A stretch of 47,398 bases of DNA, from NCBI GenBank assembly GCA_018402365.1, contig JAGYJD010000011.1, positions 1 to 47,398 on the forward strand. Reading direction: 5' to 3'. The notes below the pieces were generated by a model. That model saw only the letters and a list, made by a program, of their open reading frames with translations. It had not been told where the DNA came from and did no database searches. Shown piece by piece: positions 38,640-46,319 of this stretch. How positions within the stretch are numbered: the stretch's first letter is position 1; each line of letters starts with the position of its first letter. The stretch is from Candidatus Nanopelagicales bacterium (GTDB taxonomy: Bacteria > Actinomycetota > Actinomycetes > S36-B12 > UBA5976). The position numbers were made by a program, and so were the translations under genes.

Positions 38640-39368
38640 TTATATCACCGGGGTAAAGCCAGCTATTAAAACTCTTAAGTAAATAGTTATTTCAGCCCAC
38701 ACGCCGGTAACCAAAAGTAAACCGATCAGAATCATAATAAATGCGCCTATTTGCATAAATAGTTTTTGATATTTTCTTAAAAACTGCACAGACGTGATCG
38801 ACTTTTCATATACAAAAGCCAAAATTAAAAATGGGATTCCTAAACCCATGGCATAAATAAATGAAAGCGCTGCACCTTTGGCAGCTGTTCCTTCACTAAA
38901 AGCCATGGTTTGTACCGCTGCCAAAATTGGGCCAATGCAAGGAGTCCAACCAAAAGCGAACAAAACTCCAAGTAACGGTGCTCCCCAAACTCCTGAGCGA
39001 ACCTTAAAGTTGAATTTAATTGATTTACTCATCCAACCACTTTGTAGCAAAAATCCAATTCCTAAAAGAATTACTATTACGCCAAGCAGTCTCTCTAAAA
39101 TTTGTGAGTAGCTAAATAATAATGAACCTAAAGTTCCAAAAAATAGTCCATACGAAGTGAATACCAAACTAAAACCGAGCACAAAAAGAAAAGTTGCTAA
39201 AACTGCTTTGCCTTTTTGTGGCGTACTGTTACCGCTAACGCCCGCTAAGTAAGCCAAGTAACCTGGCGCCAGTGGCAAAACACATGGTGAAAGAAACGAA
39301 ACTAAGCCAGCTAGTGCTGCTAACAGGGCAGCTATTAAAAAATTTCCGCTAAAGATGAGTTCGGTCAT
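38640..39368 (-). CDS. ccdA: CcdA-type thiol-disulfide transporter
   Basis: This 242-residue, six-helix protein of the DsbD/CcdA family has the redox cysteines Cys29 ('SFLSPCVLPLAPGYL') and Cys144 ('FGWTPCIGPILA'). It carries reducing power across the membrane to keep the apocytochrome c thiols reduced, through the thioredoxin-like lipoprotein encoded just upstream. The start overlaps that gene by 4 bases. Confidence 0.94.
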   Translation of the reverse strand: MTELIFSGNFLIAALLAALAGLVSFLSPCVLPLAPGYLAYLAGVSGNSTPQKGKAVLATFLFVLGFSLVFTSYGLFFGTLGSLLFSYSQILERLLGVIVILLGIGFLLQSGWMSKSIKFNFKVRSGVWGAPLLGVLFAFGWTPCIGPILAAVQTMAFSEGTAAKGAALSFIYAMGLGIPFLILAFVYEKSITSVQFLRKYQKLFMQIGAFIMILIGLLLVTGVWAEITIYLRVLIAGFTPVI

Positions 39369-39937
39369 GATTCTTCTAAAAGATTAGTGATAAAACCTCT
39401 AAGCAGCGAGATATCAACTGGCCCTAAAATTCTCGCTGCTACCAGACCTTCTTTATCTAAAACCAAGGTAGTTGGGATCGCGTTTGGTGAAAGAGTATCT
39501 TTAAACTTTAATAATATTTTGCCAGACTGATCTTCGATGTTTTCATAATCAATCGTGAATCGCTCTATAAATAATTGTGCTGAAGAAAGGCTATCTCTGG
39601 TATTAATCCCTAGAAAAACGACATTCTGATTTGCAAAGGTACGATCTAAATCTGCTAACTCCTTAGCTTCAGCTCGACAGGGAGCACACCATGAACCCCA
39701 GACATTTAAAACAACGACGCTTCCTACTTGCTGAGATAAAACAAATTGATTTTTATTAAAAGTAGCTTCATTAATCTCTGGTGCAGGTTTTCTTTCAGCT
39801 TTTGGTAAAAGCACACTAGAGCCGTCCCCTGCTACAAAGCCGGTATCGCCAGAGCTAATTCCAGTGGGCGCAGCGGCGCCACAAGCAATTAGCAGAAAAC
39901 TTAAACTAGCCAAAAAAAATTTAAAAAAAATCTTCAT
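39365..39937 (-). CDS. resA: ResA/TlpA-like thioredoxin lipoprotein
   Basis: The 190 residues open with a lipoprotein signal peptide, lipobox 'FLLIAC' with Cys19. A thioredoxin fold follows, with active site 'WGSWCAPCRAE' (Cys84, Cys87) and the cis-Pro block 'NAIPTTLVLDKEG'. It should be anchored outside the membrane and reduce apocytochrome c haem-binding cysteines, fed by CcdA. It is coupled to its neighbours by 4-base overlaps. Confidence 0.91.
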   Translation of the reverse strand: MKIFFKFFLASLSFLLIACGAAAPTGISSGDTGFVAGDGSSVLLPKAERKPAPEINEATFNKNQFVLSQQVGSVVVLNVWGSWCAPCRAEAKELADLDRTFANQNVVFLGINTRDSLSSAQLFIERFTIDYENIEDQSGKILLKFKDTLSPNAIPTTLVLDKEGLVAARILGPVDISLLRGFITNLLEES

Positions 39938-40560
39938 TTCTTAATTCTTGCTAATAAATCTCGACTTGGCTCGTGATATTGAACACCTACAAACTGATCC
40001 CCCAAGAAACTAAGGCTGGTGACACTGGCGAGTGAGCATTCACGCTTTCTGGGGCTATGAACCAAATTTCTGCCTTCAAATGCTAAGCGCGCTATATATA
40101 TAGGTAATTGGTGAGAAACCAAAACGATTTCTCTACCCGGTGCCATCTCTTTAGCGCTAAGCACTGCTGCTCTCATTCGGGTGGCAACTTCTTGATAAGG
40201 CTCACCCCAAGACGGCAGCCAAGGATTACGTAGGTGCCACCAATTCAAAGGGTTTTTTAGCGCACCATCGCCCACAGAAACCCTTTTGCCTTCAAAAACA
40301 TTTGTCGCTTCGATGATTCTTGGATCATGAACTATCTCTAAGCCCAGCTTTTCAGCTGTTGGTGAGGCGGTTTGTTGTGCTCGTTCAAGTGGTGAAGAAA
40401 TTACCTTTACTAAATCTTTATCTTGAAAAAAATTAGCAGCACGATCGGCCATTTCCAAGCCGAGTTTTGATAGATAAAAGTTTGGAAGTCTTCCGTAGAG
40501 AACTCTTTGCGGATTATCTACCTCGCCATGCCGCAACAGATGAACGACGGTTTTTTGCAT
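39934..40560 (-). CDS. Histidine phosphatase family protein (phosphoglycerate-mutase-like)
   Basis: The 208 residues have the phospho-acceptor motif 'LLRHGEVDNPQRVLYGR' (His11) and the second His in 'EIVLVSHQLPIYIARLAFEG'. The substrate cannot be inferred. Actinobacteria keep this phosphatase in the same place between the hem and res genes. I use the ATG at 40560 rather than the longer frame to 40620. The extra 20 residues lie inside hemD and are not conserved, and the RHG motif needs a start just before it. The gene then begins 4 bases after hemD. Confidence 0.88.
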   Translation of the reverse strand: MQKTVVHLLRHGEVDNPQRVLYGRLPNFYLSKLGLEMADRAANFFQDKDLVKVISSPLERAQQTASPTAEKLGLEIVHDPRIIEATNVFEGKRVSVGDGALKNPLNWWHLRNPWLPSWGEPYQEVATRMRAAVLSAKEMAPGREIVLVSHQLPIYIARLAFEGRNLVHSPRKRECSLASVTSLSFLGDQFVGVQYHEPSRDLLARIKK

Positions 40561-40564
40561 ACTT

Positions 40565-42154
40565 TTAGTATCTACGACGCAGTGCGTTTCTGCGCTTTGA
40601 CGGACGCCAAGAGGTTTCACCTTTCTCTAAGGCGGCCTCTTTAAGTTTTTCGCCGTGCGCAGCTAGCGCATCAATCAAAACTGCCATATTTGGCTCTTCT
40701 GCTTGCACGCTCACTACTAACCCGTGTTCTAGTGCCGCCTGAGCGGTAGCTGGGCCAATAGCTGCAATCACGGTGGTGGGGTGAGGCTTTCCGGCAATCC
40801 CAACTAAATTTCTCACGGTGCTAGCTGAAGAAAATAAGACTGCGTCAAATCCACCAGTTTTAATTGCTTCTCTTATCTCAGCTGTAGGTGGAGCTGCCCG
40901 TACTGTTCTAAAAGCGGTGATGTCTTCAACTTCCCAACCTTTTTTGATCATGCCTTCGGCTAAAGATTCAACTGCAATGTCAGCTCTTGGTAAAAAGACT
41001 CTATTGATGGGATCGAAAACTTGATCAAAAGTTGGCCACACCTCAAGTAGATCATCAGAGCTATCGGATTTATCGGGAACTAAATCAGGAACCACGCCAA
41101 ATTCAATGAGCGACTCCACAGTTTTATCACCGATGGCGGCAACCTTTATTCCAGAAAAAGCTCTGGCATCTAATCCATATTCAGCTAACTTTTCTTTTAC
41201 TGCCCGCACTGCATTCGTGCTAGTAAAAGCAACCCATTGATATCGACCAGAGACCAATCCATTAACCGCCCGCTCCATTTGTTGCGGAGTTCTAGGTGGC
41301 TCAACTGAAATAGTCGGCACATCAATTGTTACTGCCCCATAACGAGTCAGCGCCTTAGCAGCTTTTCCGCCGTCATCTTTAGTTCTTGGCACTAACACCT
41401 TCCAGCCAAAGAGTGGCTTACTTTCAAACCAAGAATATTTACTTCGGTTAGAAACTGGATCACCAATAATTACTAAACCTGGGCCTGATTGCCGCGCCGC
41501 TTTTGCATCGGTGCTCATCCGATCCAAAGTTGACGCCACACTCCTTTGTTCAACGGTAGATCCTTCGCGAGTTACCACCATTGGAGTTTCTCCGTCACGA
41601 CCGCGCGCTACCAAGTTATTTGCAATCTGTCCTGCTTTGTCAGTGGCGTTAAGAATTACCAAAGTAACTTTTGGATCTAAGTGCTCTGACCAATCAATTG
41701 GATGCATCGCGTCCAAAATTCGAACTTCTTTACTCTTACCCGAAAAAAGAGAAACTCCAGCATGCGCTGGGGTTGAAGTAATAGAAGAAATTCCAGGTAT
41801 GTATTCAAATTCTAATCTTGCTTTATTTAAAGCTGATATCTCTTTACTCAAAGCATCGACCAACATCGGATCATCTGCACAAAGCCTAACTACTGACTTT
41901 CCTTCTTTGGCCGGATCAATCGCAAATTTAATTTTTAAGTCACCACTCATTGGCAAGTCTTCGTCAATAGTGGTGCTAACTATTTCTGCTTGTGGTGCTA
42001 AGTGAGCCGCAAAATCTTCAAGGTACTCATCTGCAATAACTAAATCAGCGTACTTAAGGGCATTGATTGCTCTTACTGGCAACAAATCAGGCTCTGCCGG
42101 CCCGGCGCCGATAAATACCACTGGATGTAAAGCTGATTTTCTTTTTCCTGTCAC
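40565..42154 (-). CDS. hemD: Uroporphyrinogen-III synthase fused to a SUMT-like methyltransferase domain
   Basis: The 529 residues divide in two. Residues about 10-245 are a tetrapyrrole methylase fold: 'VVFIGAGPAEPDLLPVRA', 'EYIPGISSITSTPAHAGVSL' and 'GPGLVIIGDPVS'. Residues about 255-505 are a HemD domain ('GWKVLVPRTKD', 'VAFTSTNAVRAV', 'AVLFSSASTVRNLV', 'AAIGPATAQAALEHG'). In the methylase half the usual glycine-rich GDPxxxGRG loop is replaced by 'CADDPMLVDA', so SUMT activity is doubtful. The HemD half cyclises hydroxymethylbilane. It sits right after rex, where hemA and hemC would normally intervene; neither is present. Confidence 0.88.
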   Translation of the reverse strand: MTGKRKSALHPVVFIGAGPAEPDLLPVRAINALKYADLVIADEYLEDFAAHLAPQAEIVSTTIDEDLPMSGDLKIKFAIDPAKEGKSVVRLCADDPMLVDALSKEISALNKARLEFEYIPGISSITSTPAHAGVSLFSGKSKEVRILDAMHPIDWSEHLDPKVTLVILNATDKAGQIANNLVARGRDGETPMVVTREGSTVEQRSVASTLDRMSTDAKAARQSGPGLVIIGDPVSNRSKYSWFESKPLFGWKVLVPRTKDDGGKAAKALTRYGAVTIDVPTISVEPPRTPQQMERAVNGLVSGRYQWVAFTSTNAVRAVKEKLAEYGLDARAFSGIKVAAIGDKTVESLIEFGVVPDLVPDKSDSSDDLLEVWPTFDQVFDPINRVFLPRADIAVESLAEGMIKKGWEVEDITAFRTVRAAPPTAEIREAIKTGGFDAVLFSSASTVRNLVGIAGKPHPTTVIAAIGPATAQAALEHGLVVSVQAEEPNMAVLIDALAAHGEKLKEAALEKGETSWRPSKRRNALRRRY

Positions 42155-42166
42155 TGAATTTATCTC

Positions 42167-42847
42167 CTATGCGCTTTTCTCTTCGTTTTTCTTTTGTTCA
42201 TGAAATGCCAATATTTGTAACTCACTTGCTAAATCAACCCTTCTTACGTCAACTCCATCTGGGGTTGACAAGTGCGTAGGGGCGAAATTTAAAATACTTG
42301 TTACTCCAGCCTTGACTAAATCATCACAAACTTTTTGAGCAACTTCGGCTGGTACTGCGATCACACCAAGTCTTGCCTTTAACTGCTTTACTGCCCGAGC
42401 TAAATCTGTAGCAGGCATTATTTCGATTTCAGATTTTCCAGTTCGCAACTTTGATCCGATTAACTTTGCATCATGATCAAATAGTCCAACGATTTGAAAT
42501 CCGCGTGAACCAAAACCGCCATAGCGAGCTAGCGCTCGACCTAAGTTTCCCAATCCCACGATCACCACAGACCAGTCGTTATTTAATCCCATTTCGCGAG
42601 CAATTTGAAAACGTAAATATTCGACTTCATAGCCCACCCCACGTGTTCCGTAGGTGCCTAAGTGTGAAAGATCTTTTCTTAATTTGGCACTGGTAACCCC
42701 AGTTAGTTCAGCTAACTCTTCGCTAGAAACTCGAGTTTCACCACGTTCAAACAATTGAGTTAGCGCCCGATAGTAAATAGGTAAACGCGCCACAGTGGCT
42801 TCGGGAATCTTTCCGCGCTTAACACTAGGGGCGGTTCTCAGGGGCAA
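42167..42847 (-). CDS. rex: Redox-sensing transcriptional repressor Rex
   Basis: This 226-residue protein has an N-terminal winged helix ('IPEATVARLPIYYRAL', 'SSEELAELTGVTSAKLRKDL') and a Rossmann domain with the NADH motif 'VVIVGLGNLGRALARYGGF'. Rex binds DNA when NAD+ is plentiful and lets go when NADH rises. A Rex-type operator lies 49-66 bases before its own TTG start. It heads the operon rex-hemD-phosphatase-resA-ccdA-resB-ccsB-DUF4229, which has gaps of 12 bases or less throughout. The start is TTG, with AGGTAGAG upstream; no ATG fits. Confidence 0.95.
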   Translation of the reverse strand: MPLRTAPSVKRGKIPEATVARLPIYYRALTQLFERGETRVSSEELAELTGVTSAKLRKDLSHLGTYGTRGVGYEVEYLRFQIAREMGLNNDWSVVIVGLGNLGRALARYGGFGSRGFQIVGLFDHDAKLIGSKLRTGKSEIEIMPATDLARAVKQLKARLGVIAVPAEVAQKVCDDLVKAGVTSILNFAPTHLSTPDGVDVRRVDLASELQILAFHEQKKNEEKSA

Positions 42848-42895
42848 GTTGTCTCTACCTAATTTTGATTTGCTGGTGAGTCATACTTTAGAGAT

Positions 42896-42913
42896 TTGTG
42901 AAGAAAAGCACAA
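42896..42913. promoter_or_regulatory. Candidate Rex operator before rex
   Basis: TTGTGAAGAAAAGCACAA fits TTGTGAA-N4-TTCACAA at 12 of 14 fixed positions. Including flanks it forms perfect 7-bp arms ATTTGTG / CACAAAT. It lies in the 77-base spacer before rex, as expected for autoregulation, and would also govern the cytochrome c maturation genes downstream. Confidence 0.75.
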
Positions 42914-42924
42914 ATCCCCTTTGT

Positions 42925-43161
42925 TTACTTACTTAAAGCAGCTCTCAATTTCGCTGGATCTACTCGCCAAGCGGAATGTTGGATGCCGTCAATCAAAACC
43001 ACCGGAATTTCTTCTTGATAAAGGTGAGAGAGCTCCGGCTCATCTTCGAGGGATAATTTTTCAAATTTCATGCCCAACTCACCACATACCGTCAGCAATA
43101 TTTGCTCGGCGTCCTCACAAAGGTGACAGCCTTTTTTTGTGATGAATGATATTTGAGGCAA
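42925..43161 (-). CDS. Glutaredoxin-like (DUF836 type) protein
   Basis: The 78 residues from a TTG at 43161 include 'SFITKKGCHLCEDAEQIL' with Cys12-x-x-Cys15 and 'IPVVLIDGIQHSAWRVDPAKL', the pattern of short glutaredoxin-like proteins. A longer frame to 43269 exists, but its first 36 residues are the out-of-frame bS22 gene, so the short start is preferred. It begins 4 bases after the bS22 stop, hence likely co-transcribed with it, and lies upstream of rex as in other actinobacteria. Redox partner is unknown. Confidence 0.82.
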   Translation of the reverse strand: MPQISFITKKGCHLCEDAEQILLTVCGELGMKFEKLSLEDEPELSHLYQEEIPVVLIDGIQHSAWRVDPAKLRAALSK

Positions 43162-43165
43162 TTGC

Positions 43166-43261
43166 CTACTTCTTGCGTCTTGATACCCGAGTTTTGCGCA
43201 AAAGCTTGCGGTGCTTTTTCTTGGCCATCCGCTTGCGTCGCTTCTTAATAACTGAACCCAC
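43166..43261 (-). CDS. Small basic ribosomal protein bS22 (AURKAIP1/COX24 domain)
   Basis: This 31-codon gene starts at GTG 43259-43261 and stops at TAG 43166-43168. Its product is almost all Lys and Arg, '[19 protein letters not shown]' followed by '[12 protein letters not shown]'. This is the actinobacterial bS22 peptide found on the small ribosomal subunit in mycobacteria. The gene is short enough to be missed by gene callers and is overlapped by a spurious extension of the glutaredoxin frame. Its place between BldC and the glutaredoxin gene is the usual actinobacterial order. Confidence 0.9.
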   Translation of the reverse strand: MGSVIKKRRKRMAKKKHRKLLRKTRVSRRKK

Positions 43262-43315
43262 AGAGTCACTTTCTCTTATTGATGCTCTTCTAACGTCAAA
43301 TGCTATCTAAATGCT

Positions 43316-43347
43316 AACGGCGCCCTACCTATCGGTCAGGCGCCGTT
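43316..43347 (-). terminator. Stem-loop terminator after bldC
   Basis: AACGGCGCC (43316-43324) and GGCGCCGTT (43339-43347) form a perfect 9-bp GC-rich stem around a 14-base loop that contains a smaller ACC/GGT pairing. It starts 24 bases after the bldC stop. There is no long T-run on the exit side, so termination would rest on the stem alone. Confidence 0.65.
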
Positions 43348-43371
43348 GCTTACGACTTGTCAGCTTGGGGA

Positions 43372-43578
43372 TTAGCCGGCTTCGACGAACGACTCACGCA
43401 AATAATCGCCAACTGCATGCTCCGGAACGCGGAACGAACGGCCTACGCGCACTGCTGGCAAGGTGCCGGCGTGAACTAGACGGTAAACAGTCATTTTTGA
43501 TACTCGCATGCTAGTTGCAACTTCTGCAACAGTTAGAAATCGAACTTCGCCTAAAGGTCGCTCTGAATTTGCGGCCAT
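43372..43578 (-). CDS. bldC: BldC-type MerR-like DNA-binding protein
   Basis: This 68-residue winged-helix regulator reads 'FLTVAEVATSMRVSKMTVYR' then 'LVHAGTLPAVRVGRSFRVPE', almost the standard actinobacterial BldC sequence. In Streptomyces BldC binds direct repeats cooperatively and controls development; in small planktonic actinobacteria its targets are unknown. It is followed by a strong stem-loop and sits beside bS22, a conserved neighbourhood. Confidence 0.9.
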   Translation of the reverse strand: MAANSERPLGEVRFLTVAEVATSMRVSKMTVYRLVHAGTLPAVRVGRSFRVPEHAVGDYLRESFVEAG

Positions 43579-43718
43579 CGTTACCTCTTTCCGAACTCAA
43601 AATGCGATGGCTTCCCCTCCGCCGCTTTTGCGCTCGAGGAAAACTTAGTACCACCACGACGACTGTGGCTAGTGGGGTGGGGCTTGACTAAACCAAAGGT
43701 TGAGGCTAAAGAGGTCAC

Positions 43719-44516
43719 CTAGCCCTCTTGCAACTCTTGCGCCCGCTGTATAGCTGCCTTTAATGCCAAAAGCCAATCAGCTGCTACTTCGTTTTGCTCA
43801 ATTATTGAAATTGCCGCCTGCGTTGTGCCATTAGGTGAGGTAACTTTTGCTCGCAAAGCTTCAGCCGAGTCACTTGAATGATCTAAAAGTATTGCTGAGC
43901 CGATAAAAGTTTCTTTTACAATTAAATTAGCTGTCTCTTTATCCAATCCCAACTCGATTGCTGCTTTGGTTAAATTCTCAACTAGCCAAAAAAAATAAGC
44001 TGGCCCTGATCCGCTTACTGCTGCCACCACATCAATTTGGTCTTCTGCCACAACTACGCAAGTTCCCACTGCGGATAGTAAATCTTTTGCTAAAGCGAGC
44101 TGCGAACTATCGCAACTCGCTGCTGCTGTTAGTCCGGTGGTGCTTCTACCAACTAAAGCTGGAGTATTTGGCATGGCTCTTACTACTGGATTAGCGGTTG
44201 CCAACTCTTGTTGAATAAATTTGGTAGTGACGCCTACTGCGATAGAGATAACTAAGGCCTCAGCTTTGATAACTTTGCCTAATTGGTTTAAAGCAAGTTT
44301 AATATCCTGCGGTTTTACGCTAATTAAAACCACATCCGAGTTGCCAGCCAACTCGATTTGATCAACGACCGTTACTTGGTAAGTATCTTGCAAATATTGT
44401 GAGCGCTCTTGAACTTTTTCTACAACCAAAATGTCTGATTTTGAGATTGATTCAGTCAGCCAGCCTTTTAAAATCGCTTCCCCCATGGCTCCGCAGCCAA
44501 TAATTGCAATTTTCAT
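43719..44516 (-). CDS. proC: Pyrroline-5-carboxylate reductase
   Basis: This 265-residue protein has the NAD(P) motif 'IAIIGCGAMGEAILKGWL' and 'VRAMPNTPALVG', and the C-terminal dimer block 'AAVSGSGPAYFFWLVENL' with 'KVTSPNGTTQAAISIIE'. It makes proline from pyrroline-5-carboxylate. The ATG at 44516 is used: it directly precedes the Rossmann strand and overlaps the proline dehydrogenase stop by 4 bases. The 24 residues of the longer frame to 44588 are not family-like. Confidence 0.93.
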   Translation of the reverse strand: MKIAIIGCGAMGEAILKGWLTESISKSDILVVEKVQERSQYLQDTYQVTVVDQIELAGNSDVVLISVKPQDIKLALNQLGKVIKAEALVISIAVGVTTKFIQQELATANPVVRAMPNTPALVGRSTTGLTAAASCDSSQLALAKDLLSAVGTCVVVAEDQIDVVAAVSGSGPAYFFWLVENLTKAAIELGLDKETANLIVKETFIGSAILLDHSSDSAEALRAKVTSPNGTTQAAISIIEQNEVAADWLLALKAAIQRAQELQEG

Positions 44517-45415
44517 AAGTATGACTTCACCGCCTGAAACAAAGACTCTGGCGCATGGGCAATCCGACGCATTAAATAGGGATACCAATCAGGGCCAAAG
44601 GGTAAGTAAACTCTAACTCGCTCGTCAAAATTTAATAATCTTTCATGATTTCTAGTGGGCATTCCAGAGGTTATTTGATACTCAACCGTGCCAGCTTCTC
44701 TTTTTATATCTGCCGCAATGAATCCGGCAATTTCAATTAAACGAGAATCGTGGGTAGCAACAGTAACTTTGGCTGAGCCCTCTAAAAGTGTTTTCAAACA
44801 TTTTACAAATGATCGATCGATATCGATTGTCTTTTGAAATCCCTGCCACTCGGGGGTTTTATAGGTGCCACGAGTTAATCGCACCTTTACTGCTTCGCTG
44901 GTTAAGTCTTTTGCTTGGTTGACTGATTCACGCAATTCACTCAACAGCGTAAAGCCACACCCAGGATACTCAGCATGCATGGTTTTAGTTAAATCAAAAA
45001 TCCACTGTGGGTCATCCCCATCATCAACTTCGATAGTCAAAGGGATCATTAGTTGTTTTGCTTGGGTAACAATCGCGTAGATGTGAGAGCTAGCAGTCTC
45101 TTTGTTTCCCAACTGTGATGGCTTTATAGAGATCTCTACCTTTTGATTCAGCTTGGCTGAATCAACTTGATTTAATAAATCTAAATAAACTTTTTTATTA
45201 GCCTCTGCAGTTTGAGGATTGTAGGCATTTTTTGCTAAATACGCCAAAGCCACTAAGTAGTCTTCAGCTACTAAATTTTTACTAACAATAATCGCATCTT
45301 GTGCCACCTCACCTGCAATAAAGCGACGGGCGAAATTTTTAAAAATTGAATTTTGCTCTAAGGGTGCTCGCAAGGGATCGGCCTTCACCCATTGCATAAA
45401 GGTTCGTCTCATCAC
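44513..45415 (-). CDS. Proline dehydrogenase (monofunctional)
   Basis: This 300-residue FAD-dependent TIM-barrel enzyme has 'EISIKPSQLG', 'LTIEVDDGDDPQW', 'VKVRLTRGTYKTPEWQGF', 'VTVATHDSRLIE' and the C-terminal 'DWYPYLMRRIAHAPESLF', the proline-binding Arg block. It oxidises proline to pyrroline-5-carboxylate and gives electrons to the quinone pool. Odd: it is translationally coupled to proC, which does the reverse conversion, while pyrroline-5-carboxylate dehydrogenase is not in the window. Confidence 0.9.
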   Translation of the reverse strand: MMRRTFMQWVKADPLRAPLEQNSIFKNFARRFIAGEVAQDAIIVSKNLVAEDYLVALAYLAKNAYNPQTAEANKKVYLDLLNQVDSAKLNQKVEISIKPSQLGNKETASSHIYAIVTQAKQLMIPLTIEVDDGDDPQWIFDLTKTMHAEYPGCGFTLLSELRESVNQAKDLTSEAVKVRLTRGTYKTPEWQGFQKTIDIDRSFVKCLKTLLEGSAKVTVATHDSRLIEIAGFIAADIKREAGTVEYQITSGMPTRNHERLLNFDERVRVYLPFGPDWYPYLMRRIAHAPESLFQAVKSYL

Positions 45416-45494
45416 CCTCCAAGATTAAGACTTCACAATCTCACATAAACGGGCAAGGTGAGTTAGCCCGCTGCCAGCAGATAGGTTTAGGCAT

Positions 45495-46289
45495 ATGCCT
45501 GAAATTACCACCGATTTTGCCCGTGCCTGGCTCGAGTTTGAAGATCCCGAATTTGAAGAGACTATTTATCGGTGCGATATCACTTGGTTGACTTCGAGTT
45601 GGCAATGTATTTTTGGAAACGGTTGTAAAGGAATCGAAAAAGATAAGCCAGATTACGGCTGCTGCGTTCATGGAGCTCACATGAGCCCGAAGGCTGAAAT
45701 CAAGCGTGTCACAAAATATGTAAAAAAACTAACTCCAGAAATTTGGCAAAATTATGAGCAGGGGCAAGGCAAAAAGGGCTGGATAGAAAAAGACGATGAG
45801 GGCGAATTAAAAACTCGAGTTTTTCATGATGCCTGTATTTTTCATAATCGTAAAGATTTTGCTGGCGGCGAAGGCTGCGCACTACATGCTTACGCTCTTC
45901 AAAATGGATTAAAGCCCCAAGAAACTAAGCCTGATGTTTGTTGGCAGCTTCCGATTCGCCGCTCTTACGATTCACGCAAATACGAAGATGGAGTTGACTT
46001 TCAAGTAATAACAATTGAAGAGTATCAACGCCGCGATTGGGGTGAAGGTGGGCACGATATGGATTGGTATTGCTCATCAAACACTGAAGCCCATACCGCT
46101 CCTGTACCTGTCTACATTAGTGAAAAAGACACGCTAGTTGAACTAATGAATGAATCTGCTTATGCAATTTTAAAAGAGCACTGCGACGCTCGCATGAAAG
46201 CGATTGAGGCGGTCAAGCAGTTACCTGGTCGAGAGGCAAAAAAAGTCTTACTCGCTTTAGAACTCCATCCAGCAACAACTTGGGTCTAA
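45495..46289 (+). CDS. Conserved Cys-rich protein of unknown function
   Basis: I cannot name this 264-residue protein. It is soluble and has clustered Cys and His: Cys27, Cys38, Cys44, Cys56-Cys57 and His59 ('PDYGCCVHGAHMS'). Further on are 'DACIFHNRKDFAGGEGCALH' and 'KPDVCWQLPIRR'. The CC pair plus spaced Cys resembles metal or Fe-S cluster proteins of the YkgJ-like type, but that is only a pattern resemblance. A long acidic loop holds 'WGEGGHDMDWYCSS'. It lies 30 bases before radA on the same strand and diverges from the proline dehydrogenase gene. Confidence 0.7.
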   Translation: MPEITTDFARAWLEFEDPEFEETIYRCDITWLTSSWQCIFGNGCKGIEKDKPDYGCCVHGAHMSPKAEIKRVTKYVKKLTPEIWQNYEQGQGKKGWIEKDDEGELKTRVFHDACIFHNRKDFAGGEGCALHAYALQNGLKPQETKPDVCWQLPIRRSYDSRKYEDGVDFQVITIEEYQRRDWGEGGHDMDWYCSSNTEAHTAPVPVYISEKDTLVELMNESAYAILKEHCDARMKAIEAVKQLPGREAKKVLLALELHPATTWV

Positions 46290-46319
46290 AAAGTCACCGC
46301 TAAGTATTAAGTTACCCCT

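Noticed and set aside
40561-40620. Longer start for the histidine phosphatase inside hemD
   Set aside because: The extra 20 residues are hemD codons in another frame, and the RHG motif needs a start just before it.
43579-43718. Regulatory RNA or riboswitch in the bldC-proC spacer
   Set aside because: GT-rich segments can be partly paired, but no known riboswitch core or convincing stem was found.
44517-44588. Longer start for proC inside the proline dehydrogenase gene
   Set aside because: The Rossmann strand starts right at the ATG at 44516, and the 4-base overlap is the common coupling in this genome.
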